Assembly: GCA_910579015.1 (NCBI GenBank)
Contig: CAJTRO010000001.1
Location: forward strand, 1-64,000
DNA length: 64,000 bases
Direction of reading: 5' to 3'
Source of the DNA: an uncultured Dorea sp.
GTDB lineage: Bacteria; Bacillota_A; Clostridia; Lachnospirales; Lachnospiraceae
A program made the position numbers and the translations under genes. The notes under the pieces were generated by a model that was not told where the DNA came from, did not search any database, and saw only the letters and a list, made by a program, of their open reading frames with translations. How positions within the stretch are numbered: the stretch's first letter is position 1; each line of letters opens with the position of its first letter. This document shows, piece by piece, positions 1 to 7,488 of this stretch.

Positions 1-43
1 CTTTTAATCCCCCATCTCAGATGGGGGATTAAAAGACTTTTTC
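1..43. terminator. Strong hairpin, probable terminator
   Basis: A perfect 15-bp inverted repeat (1-15 with 21-35, loop CTCAG) is followed on the plus strand by ACTTTTTC. This is the form of an intrinsic terminator for a plus-strand gene left of the window, and the symmetric stem could also stop transcripts coming from the minus-strand MATE gene. The left edge of the window cuts the context. Confidence 0.6.
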
Positions 44-294
44 ATTCACCTGCCTGTTAAACAAATCTGCCCGATGCATCCATCTGCCTATCTATCTACA
101 AATCCCCTCAAATCTACAAATCTGTTTAATCTATAAAACCAGCCTATCAATAAATCAATCTACAAACCTATCTAAACCACCCCGACTGTACATACACTCT
201 CCCCATAATATCTCCCTGACACCACCAGCATCACACCAACCATATCACACCAACATCACACCAACATCACACCAACCATATCACACCAGCCACA
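44..294. other. Low-complexity intergenic region
   Basis: This stretch is A/C-rich on the plus strand. It starts with loosely repeated AATCTACAAATCT-like words, and from about 216 it carries repeated CATCACACCAAC-like units up to the MATE stop codon. I see no gene, promoter or RNA fold in it. It fits decayed or slippage-expanded intergenic DNA. Confidence 0.5.
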
Positions 295-1656
295 TCACAC
301 CAACGCCTGCTTTCTCCATCCGCCCCTGAAATACCGAATGATAAAACACAACGCCCGAAATGCCCAGTCCACAACCATCGCCACCCAGATTCCAAACACT
401 CCCATTCCCATATATTTCCCCAGAATATAACTGAATATAATCCGGAATAACCACATAGATACCATGGAAATGATCATACATGCCTTCGCGTCCCCGGAAG
501 CCCGGAAGGTTGACGGAAGGGAAAATGACGCCGGCCATATAATAATCGCGCTAAGCCCGTGGAAATATATGATCTGCTTCGTTACCTCTGCCGTAATATC
601 TGACAGATTATACGCACGGATGATCAACGGAAGAAGCGTAAATACACCCAGGACCATTCCCGTAATCCCTATATGCGTAATGAGCAGCAGCTTCTTATTA
701 TAATATCTCACCTGCTCATAATCACCGGCGCCCACACATCTTGCAATGACTGTCGTAACCGCAAGGTTGATCGCCATTCCCGGAAGAATCTGGAATAATG
801 CGATCGCGTTGCTCACCGCATTGGCCGCAATCGCATATGTCCCGAAGGTAGATACCAGGCTCAGCACCAGAATCTTGCCAAGCTGGAACATACTGTTCTC
901 AAGCCCGTTCGGAACTCCCACGCTCAGGATCTTCTTCACATGTGTCCAGTCCACTCTGTAACGCCAGGAACGCCTGATATGCAAGATCTGCTTCTCATCA
1001 CAGAGGAGCACGATGATGATCACCGCCGCCACGATCCTGGATACCAGCGTCGGTATCGCAACCCCTTCCGTCCCCCGGTGGAAACCATAGATCAGGATTG
1101 CATTGCCTGTCACATTGATCACATTCATGATAATGGATACCAGCATAGACACCCTGGAATTCCCCATCGCCCGGAAAACCGCCGCACCGGCATTATACAG
1201 TGCCATAAATGGGATCGCCATGGTCACGATCGTCAGGTAAATGTCCGCGTGACGCATAACATCCGGCTCAATCTGGCCAAATACCCCTCGCAGTATCAGA
1301 GATTTCCCCAGATATACCACTGCCGTTATCACTAATGCACAAATGGTAATGAACCATACAAGCTGTGTCGACGATTCGCACGCCGAATCCTTCCTCCCGT
1401 GTCCCAGGTATTGTCCTGCCACAACCGCACCGCCGGTCGCAAGCGCGGCAAAAATATTGATGAGCAGGACCATGATCTGGTCCACCAGCGATACCCCGGA
1501 CACAGCCGCCTCGCCTACACTCGCAATCATAATAGAATCCGCCATACCGACAAGCACTGCCAAAAGCTGTTCAATAATAAGCGGAATGATGAGCGTTACA
1601 AGAGCTCTGTTGTCAAAAAGATAACCGCTCCTGTCCGCCCTGGCTGTTTTACTCAT
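295..1656 (-). CDS. MATE family efflux transporter
   Basis: This is a 453-residue polytopic membrane protein of the multidrug and toxic compound extrusion family, which exports cationic or other small molecules in exchange for Na+ or H+. The N-terminal half has typical MATE signatures (LIIPLIIEQLLAVLVGMADS, then GGAVVAGQYLG), and the two homologous six-helix halves give the usual family length. I chose the ATG at 1656 because GGAG lies nine bases upstream; an in-frame ATG-initiated extension to 1728 has no such signal. It is transcribed alone. Its substrate cannot be inferred from the sequence, and a second MATE gene lies at 49.7 kb. Confidence 0.9.
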   Translation of the reverse strand: MSKTARADRSGYLFDNRALVTLIIPLIIEQLLAVLVGMADSIMIASVGEAAVSGVSLVDQIMVLLINIFAALATGGAVVAGQYLGHGRKDSACESSTQLVWFITICALVITAVVYLGKSLILRGVFGQIEPDVMRHADIYLTIVTMAIPFMALYNAGAAVFRAMGNSRVSMLVSIIMNVINVTGNAILIYGFHRGTEGVAIPTLVSRIVAAVIIIVLLCDEKQILHIRRSWRYRVDWTHVKKILSVGVPNGLENSMFQLGKILVLSLVSTFGTYAIAANAVSNAIALFQILPGMAINLAVTTVIARCVGAGDYEQVRYYNKKLLLITHIGITGMVLGVFTLLPLIIRAYNLSDITAEVTKQIIYFHGLSAIIIWPASFSLPSTFRASGDAKACMIISMVSMWLFRIIFSYILGKYMGMGVFGIWVAMVVDWAFRALCFIIRYFRGGWRKQALV

Positions 1657-1803
1657 AACGAAAGACTCCTTCATCGGATAAGAAATGTCAGAAAAAAGAA
1701 AAGTAGAAATATAATCTCTTCTGCACAATTACTTATTATACGACGAGGAGTCTCTTTATACAAGTATCAATTTAAAATACCCCGGAGTTATCAAACCAAC
1801 TCC

Positions 1804-2034
1804 TTACGCAGCAATAAATTCTTCAATATCTCTTCGGAGATCTTCGCAGTCCTCTTCATGAACCTCCAGCTCAATCTCCCTGTGAAAGCCAAGGTTCATC
1901 AACCCCAACAGAGATTTCGCATCTACTACATACCTGCCGCGCTTCATATCCATATTATATGGATACTTTTCTACCTTCTGCACAAACTCTAAGATGTCAT
2001 CCGGATTTTGAAATACTACTGTCATCTTGTTCAT
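1804..2034 (-). CDS. HPr-like protein without active-site histidine
   Basis: A 76-residue protein with the C-terminal two thirds of an HPr fold: the DAKSLLGLMNLG segment (residues about 38-49) matches the Ser46 region of PTS phosphocarrier HPr, and the acidic C-terminal helix fits too. The N-terminal segment, where HPr has GIHARPA with the phosphorylatable His15, reads NPDDILEFVQKV and has no His. It therefore cannot act as a PEP-dependent phosphocarrier, although the regulatory-serine region is kept. Similar HPr-like proteins exist in Clostridia. A regulatory or phosphate-independent binding role is inference. AAAAGGAGAGG lies just upstream of the ATG, and the gene stands alone between the MATE and Fe-S genes. 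Confidence 0.75.
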   Translation of the reverse strand: MNKMTVVFQNPDDILEFVQKVEKYPYNMDMKRGRYVVDAKSLLGLMNLGFHREIELEVHEEDCEDLRRDIEEFIAA

Positions 2035-2160
2035 ATTAACCTCTCCTTTTCGAAAAAGATAATATCATAATTTTCCATAAATAGAAATATACAACATGAA
2101 CAAGAAATTTCTTCCTTTTTTCCCATTTTATTGGTCAAATGTATCATACTGCAATCAGAC

Positions 2161-3402
2161 TTACCGTATCGCCTTTACAGGACATGATGCTTTACAAACT
2201 CCGCATCGGATACACTCCGGATGATTTGCATTCTTCACCGGGTTCACCTGCATCTTACAGACCTTTGCGCAGATCCCGCAACCGGTACATTTCTCATCAT
2301 CTACCCGGTATCGGAACACCGAGACGGGATTGAATACAGAATAGACCGCTCCCAACGGACAGATATATTTGCAGAACGGCCGGTAGATCAGAACCGAGAA
2401 AATGACGGTAACCGCCAGCAGCACATTTTTCCATGCATACAGCCATCCCACCGCGCTTCGCATGGACTTGTTGAGCAGGACAAGGGGAATCCCTCCCTCC
2501 AGCGTCCCGGCCGGACAGATCAGCTTACAGAAATACGGCGCCCCCTGTCCCAGGATATCCACCAGGAACATCGGCAGAAGGATCACAAATACAACAAGTA
2601 TCACATATTTCAGCTTCCGCGCAGACTTATCCCCCCGAAAGCTCTCGATTTTCTTAAAAAACGGAACCTTGTACAGCAGATCCTGGATCAGCCCGAATGG
2701 ACACAGCCATCCACAGACAAATCTACCCATCAGCGCCCCAACAAACATCAAGAAGCCTGCCACATAAAATGCAAGCTTAAAGTTCCAGCTCCCGATGACT
2801 GCCTGCATAGCGCCGATCGGGCAGGAGCCGACAGCTCCCGGGCAAGAATAACAGTTTAAGCCCGGCACACACAGATTCTTAAGCCTTCCTCTGTATATTT
2901 TCCCCTGCACAAATCCCGCCAGATAGCTATTAGTAAGCAATGCCCACAAAGCCTGAACGCCATGACGTTTCCCTTCATACACCCCCGTACATCTCCCGTA
3001 TAATCCCGACTTTCGTGCCGCCGTCTTCTTCCCGGCCGCCTGATATTCACCATTTTTCAGGCTTTCCTCCATTTTCTGATTCTTCTCGATTGCCTGCTTT
3101 CCACCACTTTTCAGGCTCTCACCGATTGCCAAATTCTCACCATTTTTCAAGCTCTCACCGATTGCCAAATTCTCACCATTTTTCAAGCTCTCACCAATTG
3201 CCAAATTCTCACCATTTTTCAAGCTCTCCCCAATTGCCAAATTCTCACCATTTTTCAAGCTCTCCCCAATCGCCTGATTCTCACCATTTTCCAGCCTCTC
3301 CCCATTTCCCAGCCTCTCCCCTGGTTCTTCGCCCTTCTTTCCCTCTCCTTGTATAACATTCACCTCCCAGGCTTCCAATCCCTCACAATTCCTGTATGCC
3401 AA
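2161..3402 (-). CDS. NapH-like membrane 4Fe-4S protein with repeat-expanded N-terminus
   Basis: The conserved part (from about residue 150) is a polytopic membrane Fe-S protein of the NapH/CcoG type. A cysteine-rich entry segment (GLNCYSCPGAVGSCPIGA) is followed by about four or five membrane helices, CGWLCPFG and CKYICPLG motifs, and two C-terminal ferredoxin clusters (CTGCGICAKVC and CIRCGVCKASC). Such proteins move electrons across the membrane. The adjacent thioredoxin-like lipoprotein and CXXC mini-protein suggest it feeds reductant to extracytoplasmic thiols. The first 130 or so residues are odd: 12-residue units (ESLKNGENLAIG) encoded by a 36-bp tandem repeat. The longest reading begins with TTG at 3402 without a clear Shine-Dalgarno, so the true start may be inside or after the repeats, for example the ATG of MEESLKNGEYQ. 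Confidence 0.8.
   Translation of the reverse strand: MAYRNCEGLEAWEVNVIQGEGKKGEEPGERLGNGERLENGENQAIGESLKNGENLAIGESLKNGENLAIGESLKNGENLAIGESLKNGENLAIGESLKSGGKQAIEKNQKMEESLKNGEYQAAGKKTAARKSGLYGRCTGVYEGKRHGVQALWALLTNSYLAGFVQGKIYRGRLKNLCVPGLNCYSCPGAVGSCPIGAMQAVIGSWNFKLAFYVAGFLMFVGALMGRFVCGWLCPFGLIQDLLYKVPFFKKIESFRGDKSARKLKYVILVVFVILLPMFLVDILGQGAPYFCKLICPAGTLEGGIPLVLLNKSMRSAVGWLYAWKNVLLAVTVIFSVLIYRPFCKYICPLGAVYSVFNPVSVFRYRVDDEKCTGCGICAKVCKMQVNPVKNANHPECIRCGVCKASCPVKAIR
3085..3318 (-). repeat. 36-bp tandem repeat array inside Fe-S gene
   Basis: Four nearly identical 36-bp units occupy 3121-3156, 3157-3192, 3193-3228 and 3229-3264. A diverged unit lies on each side (3085-3120 and 3265-3300) and a half unit reaches 3318. 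Each unit encodes 12 residues (ESLKNGENLAIG-like) in the frame of the Fe-S protein. Because 36 is a multiple of three, copy-number changes keep the frame. Confidence 0.9.
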
Positions 3403-3453
3403 AGCTACAGGAAAAGCCGGTTTCCGCCAGTTATCTGCACAATATAGAACTAT

Positions 3454-3603
3454 TTACCCGATCCCCACACACTCCATGCATATATTGACCGCCTTTTCAA
3501 GAACTACCGCCATCTCCCCGCGGTATATGCCGATCCCCATGAATACAAGCCCTGTGACGGCAAGGATGATCCCTGCCCGGGGTGTGCGTAAGATACGGCT
3601 CAT
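3454..3603 (-). CDS. CD1871A-type CXXC membrane mini-protein
   Basis: A 49-residue protein starting MSRILRTPRAGI and ending NICMECVGIG. It has one membrane helix (residues about 9-25, GIILAVTGLVFMGIGIY) and a C-terminal CMEC motif, the layout of the small CXXC proteins named after CD1871A of Clostridioides difficile. Its ATG overlaps the stop of the upstream TlpA-like gene in an ATGA arrangement, so it is translationally coupled to it, and the Fe-S membrane protein follows downstream. The gene order suggests a redox relay from the membrane Fe-S protein through this CXXC pair to the extracytoplasmic thioredoxin-like lipoprotein. The family resemblance is seen in the sequence; the relay is inference. 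Confidence 0.85.
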   Translation of the reverse strand: MSRILRTPRAGIILAVTGLVFMGIGIYRGEMAVVLEKAVNICMECVGIG

Positions 3604-4307
3604 TGCGCCGCCTCTGAGAGTTCTTTCTCTACGATACTCTTCCAGTCGTCATAAGAACGGCTCCCGGAATAAGTCTCTCCGACGATATTGCCCTCCTTAT
3701 CCACGAAGAAGGTCTCCGGCACGGCGCTGATTCCTGCAAGCCTGCCGTTCAGATATCCCGCATCAGGAATCAGGAACGGATATGTCACTTCCGCCTTCTC
3801 TGCCAGAAGCTTCGCTTTCTTTACCGCCTCTTCATCCGTCTCGCCGGACTGTCCCGCCGCATCCAGGACAATACCCGCCACCTGTACGCCCTGATCCGCC
3901 ATTTCCCGGTGAAGCTTCTCAAGCTCCGGGATCTCCCGGATACACGGCGTACACCAGGTAGTAAACACATTGACCAGAGTCAGCTCATAATCCGCGAACA
4001 TGTCCTGCGTATAAGTCTCCCCTGCGACGTCCTGCATACTGAAATCTCCCAGCGTTTCGCTTTCTGAACCCTTCGCTCCTGTCTGATCCTGTCCGTCGTT
4101 CCCCTGTCCGTCGTCTTTCTGCCGGCTTCCCTGCTCCTTTTCAGAAACGGCGTCCTTTCCGCCAGTCGAAGCCCCTTCCCCTGACGCACATCCGCTCAGA
4201 ACAGGCAGACAGCACAGGATGAATACCGCACATCTGCATAATAAATCCTTTTTAAATCTCATCTTTCGAAATCTCATCTTTCGAAATCTTTGCTTTCCTG
4301 CTTCCAT
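3600..4307 (-). CDS. TlpA-like thioredoxin-fold lipoprotein
   Basis: A 235-residue lipoprotein. A basic N-terminus is followed by a hydrophobic stretch and the lipobox LSGC, then a low-complexity Glu/Gln/Gly linker. The TlpA/ResA-like domain follows: FTTWCTPCIREIPELEKL holds the WCTPC active site, and AVPETFFVDKEGNIVG holds the cis-Pro loop region. Such proteins are membrane-anchored thiol-disulfide reductases. The ATG at 4307 follows AGGAAGGAG at about 12 bases. The first codons carry a 15-bp tandem duplication (4254-4283) encoding RFRKM twice. It is first in a probable operon with the CXXC mini-protein and the Fe-S membrane protein. Confidence 0.88.
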   Translation of the reverse strand: MEAGKQRFRKMRFRKMRFKKDLLCRCAVFILCCLPVLSGCASGEGASTGGKDAVSEKEQGSRQKDDGQGNDGQDQTGAKGSESETLGDFSMQDVAGETYTQDMFADYELTLVNVFTTWCTPCIREIPELEKLHREMADQGVQVAGIVLDAAGQSGETDEEAVKKAKLLAEKAEVTYPFLIPDAGYLNGRLAGISAVPETFFVDKEGNIVGETYSGSRSYDDWKSIVEKELSEAAQ

Positions 4308-4440
4308 AAATAAAACAACTCCTTCCTGTGATGACAACTCTTTTTTATCTGTGGAAATCTACACCCTTGTATTTCTCCGCATTCTTGTTTATTTTATCAT
4401 ATAATCAGAAAAACAGTATGAAATATATCTAAAATCCCCA

Positions 4441-4471
4441 AAAAATTAGAGAGCTTCATTAAGAAGCCCTC
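4441..4471 (-). terminator. Intrinsic terminator of slipin gene
   Basis: On the minus strand a 9-bp stem (GAGGGCTTC with GAAGCTCTC, loop TTAAT) is followed by TAATTTTTTGG. The slipin stop codon overlaps the start of the loop. This ends the transcript of the slipin gene and probably of the whole rtcB-RNA-slipin unit. Confidence 0.8.
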
Positions 4472-5571
4472 TGCCCTGTCCCGATCATCTTCCCCAGTTG
4501 TTCTACAATCCCCATATTTCCATTCACAGATATCTCTCCCACCTTCTCACAGATCCTCTCCAGATACTCGAGCTCCTTGAGCTTAAAGAGCGTCTTGTTC
4601 TCATCCATCAGCTTCGCCGTATTGAGAAGCGACCGGGTAGAAGCCACCTCCTCCCGCCTTGAGATCACATTTGCCTGCGCCGACTTCTCAGCCACCAGGA
4701 CGGAATTCATAATCTCCCGGATCTCGCCCGGCAGTATGATATCCTTGATCCCGGCAGTCAGGAAATTAACGCAGAACATCTTCTCCCGCACCCTGAGAGC
4801 CGTATAGATTTCTCCGGAAATCTTCTCTTTTAACTCTAATATCTCATCCAGCTTATAATTTCCCACAATTTCCCGGATCACAAGCTGTACCGCCGAGTAA
4901 AGGGGCCTCTTAAGCTCCGTCACCGTCGCGGCAAATTCTACAGCGTCCCGGATCTTATACATGCAGGAAACATTCATCCGGATACCGATCTTGTCTTTGG
5001 TCAGTATCTCCTGCCCCACGATGTCCAGCTCCTGCTGCCTCATATCAAATATATGGTACGTCACACTTCGGGCATAGTTCCAGAAACGATATACCCCCTT
5101 CGCCAGCTGCCTTTGGAGTACATTGTCATAATATACCAGGCCAGTCTGCCCTTCTCCTACGGATATCTCCGTATAAAGGTTCTTTGGGACCAGTGCAAGC
5201 ATCTGCTTTGACACCTCCGCCCCGATCTCCGTCTCCGCCATGGATACGGTCTTTACCTCATACTTGTCAAATACATTCCAGAATGTATACTCTTTCCGGT
5301 TGGCAAATGACGTCAGTTTTCCATTTATGTAAATAAATCCCACAAAACCGTCAGGAATCTCCACATGCAGGACCGATGCAAGAAACGCCGGATCTTTGGC
5401 AAGGATCTGATAAGGCACTTCCATGTAGTCGACCTCGCCGGACATCTCTTCTATCTCAACACTGTACCCCCTCATTTTGGAGAAACGGCAGGTTCCGGAC
5501 GTTATCATTTTCTTGAATACTCCGTCCTTTAACACAAATCCCGCCTGATTATCCCTGAGCATATACTTCAT
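4459..5571 (-). CDS. Slipin / band-7 (SPFH) family protein
   Basis: A 370-residue SPFH-domain protein. An N-terminal wing (residues 1 to about 105) precedes a slipin-like SPFH core (residues about 135-300), with typical segments such as VGEGQTGLVYYDNVL, DIVGQEILTKDKIGIRMNVSC and an AVQLVIREIVGNYKLDEIL stretch. A helical tail with VISRREEVASTRSLLNTAKLM follows. There is no obvious N-terminal membrane helix. Band-7 proteins form ring or cage assemblies on membranes. The start has a strong AGGAGG site. It lies on the same strand downstream of rtcB and the Y-RNA-like element, and I recall band-7 genes being reported near rtcB in comparative surveys. A role as scaffold for an RNA-repair complex is inference. 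Confidence 0.85.
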   Translation of the reverse strand: MKYMLRDNQAGFVLKDGVFKKMITSGTCRFSKMRGYSVEIEEMSGEVDYMEVPYQILAKDPAFLASVLHVEIPDGFVGFIYINGKLTSFANRKEYTFWNVFDKYEVKTVSMAETEIGAEVSKQMLALVPKNLYTEISVGEGQTGLVYYDNVLQRQLAKGVYRFWNYARSVTYHIFDMRQQELDIVGQEILTKDKIGIRMNVSCMYKIRDAVEFAATVTELKRPLYSAVQLVIREIVGNYKLDEILELKEKISGEIYTALRVREKMFCVNFLTAGIKDIILPGEIREIMNSVLVAEKSAQANVISRREEVASTRSLLNTAKLMDENKTLFKLKELEYLERICEKVGEISVNGNMGIVEQLGKMIGTGQRAS

Positions 5572-5800
5572 AACACATTCCTCCTGTCTGAATGTAGAAT
5601 AATTTTGTTCTTTTCAGAATACTCCCATCCCTTGTTCATCGGCCTGCCGCGGAAGCCCGGGGAGGCGGCCGCTCTGAAAGAAGGACGGTCCGTCAGCCGG
5701 TATCCTCTTCTCCTGCACGGCATTCACAGGCAGCCGCCTTTTGCCGTACATTCTGAAAATACCTTTTGCCGGCCGCTGTTCTTTCTTTCCGGCTTATCTC
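5572..5800. other. Intergenic region upstream of slipin with GC-rich hairpin
   Basis: There is no convincing gene here. A GC-rich inverted repeat (CGGCCTGCC at 5640-5648 against GGCGGCCG at 5665-5672) stands out from the AT-richer flanks and could be a second structured RNA, a processing stem or an attenuator. The slipin ribosome binding site lies at its left end. Confidence 0.35.
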
Positions 5801-5814
5801 CCTGATCCCTGTCT

Positions 5815-5910
5815 ATGATCACTTCCAAGATCCTTCTCATGATCCTTTCCATGATTCTTCTCATGATCCTTCTCATGATCCTTTTAAGAATCCTTCCCAT
5901 GATCCTTCCA
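5815..5910. repeat. 12-bp tandem repeats, about eight units
   Basis: Eight consecutive 12-bp units of the form ATGATCCTTCTC (plus strand) run from 5815 to 5910 with a few mismatches. They lie between the Y-RNA-like element and slipin. Both strands stay open through the repeat, but neither open frame has a ribosome binding site, so I do not call a protein. Possible roles are a protein-binding array or simple slippage expansion. Confidence 0.85.
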
Positions 5911-5977
5911 GTCTGCGTATTGCAGATCGGGCTTACAGGCGGCAAGTCAATCTGCATCCTGTGCATGAACCCCAGCA

Positions 5978-6006
5978 TCATTGCATCCGCATATAACATG
6001 CAATGA
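5978..6006. other. 9-bp inverted repeat downstream of Y-like RNA
   Basis: TCATTGCAT at 5978-5986 and ATGCAATGA at 5998-6006 form a perfect stem with an 11-nt loop, just downstream (minus strand) of the tRNA-like element. There is no T-run after it, so it would be an RNA stem or protein-binding site rather than a classic terminator. Confidence 0.45.
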
Positions 6007-6035
6007 CACAGAAGGGACAGAAGTATTTTTAATTA

Positions 6036-6150
6036 GAGCGGCGTTAAGCCGCAGACCTTTGACAGGTCTTCCCTTTCTCATGTGTGCTCTGCCTCTGAGC
6101 TGCCGTTTACACGGGAGGGATTCGAACCCCCGACACCACACTTTTTATAT
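6036..6150 (-). ncRNA. YrlA-type bacterial Y RNA (tRNA-like), downstream of rtcB
   Basis: Read on the minus strand the order is permuted relative to a tRNA. A T-arm comes first (GGGGG 6131-6127, loop TTCGAAT 6126-6120, CCCTC 6119-6115). It is followed by a 4-bp mini acceptor stem CCGT/ACGG capped by the GNRA tetraloop GTAA (6114-6103), and then a D-arm (GCTC 6100-6097, loop AGAGGCA with the invariant GG, GAGC 6089-6086). Flanking GTGT and ACAC can close a stem below. Two more hairpins follow: AGACCT/AGGTCT with loop GTCAA, and GCGGC/GCCGC with loop TTAAC. A permuted T-arm, tetraloop-capped acceptor and D-arm is the published design of the YrlA class of bacterial Y RNAs, which mimic tRNA and are often near rtcB. 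Exact ends are not determinable; the 5' part may extend to about 6250. Confidence 0.75.
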
Positions 6151-6255
6151 GTGAAATATTTATGGTATACCTGACAGCACGCCGCAGGCACCGCCGGGCA
6201 GGGAGCACGGGTTATATGAAGTCCTCCCAATACCCTGACACAATAAATTATTTCC

Positions 6256-7488
6256 CTATCCCTTCACGACGCCGACCGTCCGAAGTCTTCTGACCGGCGT
6301 AACCAGGTCCATCTGCTGTGCCATTACCTGGTCGATATCTTTATAGGCAAACCGGCACTCTTCTGCCACATCATTTTTCCTGCGTTTCCCAAGCACGACG
6401 CCCTGTTCCTTCAGATCGGTCATGACCTTTTCCACGCTGAACTCTCTCATGGCGCCTGTCCTCGAATAATTCCTTCCGGCGCCGTGGGAAGACGAGCAGA
6501 AAGATAATGGATTCCCCGCACCTTCCACCACATAGCTGAAGGAACCCATCGCCCCCGGGATTACAGCCAGCTCGCCTTCCCGCACCCTGGTTGCGCCTTT
6601 CCTGTGTACCCAGACATTTTCTCCATAGTGGTTCTCCAACGCCGCATAGTTGTGGTGGCAGTTGATCTCTTCCCCGAATTCCACGATCATATCCGTATAC
6701 TTCTCTATAGTCTCTTTCACAATGGAACAGGTCTTCTCAAGCATCCTCTCTCTGTTCTCGAAAGCATAATCAAGCGCCAGGTTCATCCAGTTAATATACT
6801 GCTGTCCCTCCCTGGCCTGAACCGGAAGGAACGCCAGCTGATATTCGTCTTTTACTTCACTGTACCATCTCCGGTTCAGTTCTCTGGCCTTCTTGTGGAA
6901 ATGATCACAGATCTCCTTCCCAAGATGGCGGCTGCCCGAATGGATCATGATGCACAGACAGCCGTCCTGATCCTCCTGAAGCTCTATGAAATGATTTCCT
7001 CCTCCCAGGCTTCCCACCTGAAAATATCCGTCTTCGATCAACGGCAGAAGCTCCTGATCCTCCTGATACTTTTCCGGCTCCTGCTTCGCCCGGTCAAGCA
7101 CTCTGGACTTCTGCGGTTCCCTGTAACGTTCCGTGGCAAGCGGGATCGTCCGCATGATATTTCCAATGACCGCCTGGAGGATCGTGCCGTTTCCCGTCTG
7201 TACCTTCCGTATCTCTTCCACCAAAATATTCGTCGGTATGTAATCCATCCCGCAGCCAATGTCCACGCCTACCGCGTTGGGTATGATCACATCCTTCGCC
7301 GCGATCACCCCGCCGATCGGCATTCCTTTGCCCGTATGGGTGTCCGGCATCAGGCACACCCATTTGTGCAAAAACGGAAGCTGTGCCAGGTGATACGCCT
7401 GTTCAAGACAGGAGCCTTCAAGCCGGCCGATATCTTCAAGCCATATTTTTATCGGAAATCTGGTATTCTCATTTGATATTACAAACAT
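6256..7488 (-). CDS. rtcB: RNA-splicing ligase RtcB family protein
   Basis: A 410-residue RtcB, the GTP- and Mn2+-dependent ligase that joins 2',3'-cyclic phosphate or 3'-phosphate RNA ends to 5'-OH ends. Metal and guanylate residues are present: MPDTHTGKGMPIGG, the Cys in GVDIGCGM, GGGNHFIEL, IHSGSRHLG, NCHHNYA, and the guanylylated-His motif SSHGAGR near the C-terminus. I chose the ATG at 7488 (MFVISNENTRF) because homology starts there and TGTGGAGG lies directly upstream, though the spacing is short. A longer frame to 7668 has no support. The gene lies in a probable unit with the Y-like RNA and slipin, and two WYL regulators diverge from it. There is no RtcA or archease nearby. Confidence 0.93.
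   Translation of the reverse strand: MFVISNENTRFPIKIWLEDIGRLEGSCLEQAYHLAQLPFLHKWVCLMPDTHTGKGMPIGGVIAAKDVIIPNAVGVDIGCGMDYIPTNILVEEIRKVQTGNGTILQAVIGNIMRTIPLATERYREPQKSRVLDRAKQEPEKYQEDQELLPLIEDGYFQVGSLGGGNHFIELQEDQDGCLCIMIHSGSRHLGKEICDHFHKKARELNRRWYSEVKDEYQLAFLPVQAREGQQYINWMNLALDYAFENRERMLEKTCSIVKETIEKYTDMIVEFGEEINCHHNYAALENHYGENVWVHRKGATRVREGELAVIPGAMGSFSYVVEGAGNPLSFCSSSHGAGRNYSRTGAMREFSVEKVMTDLKEQGVVLGKRRKNDVAEECRFAYKDIDQVMAQQMDLVTPVRRLRTVGVVKG

Noticed and set aside
3085..3318. CRISPR array from 36-bp repeats
   Set aside because: Units are directly adjacent with no spacers, lie inside a coding frame and have no cas genes nearby.
2940..3356. Plus-strand frame of repeated SSHRLPNSHHF-like units
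   Set aside because: Antisense reading of the 36-bp repeat array without a ribosome binding site.
5724..5999. Protein with repeated RIMR units on the minus strand
   Set aside because: No ribosome binding site; the sequence is the translation of a 12-bp tandem repeat and of RNA stems.
6036..6150. A canonical tRNA gene
   Set aside because: T-arm precedes D-arm, the acceptor is only four pairs with a GNRA loop, and there is no anticodon arm. A circularly permuted tRNA was also considered, but the capped mini-acceptor fits the Y-RNA design better.
6604..7476. 290-residue plus-strand frame
   Set aside because: Shadow of rtcB; composition and lack of start signal argue against a gene.
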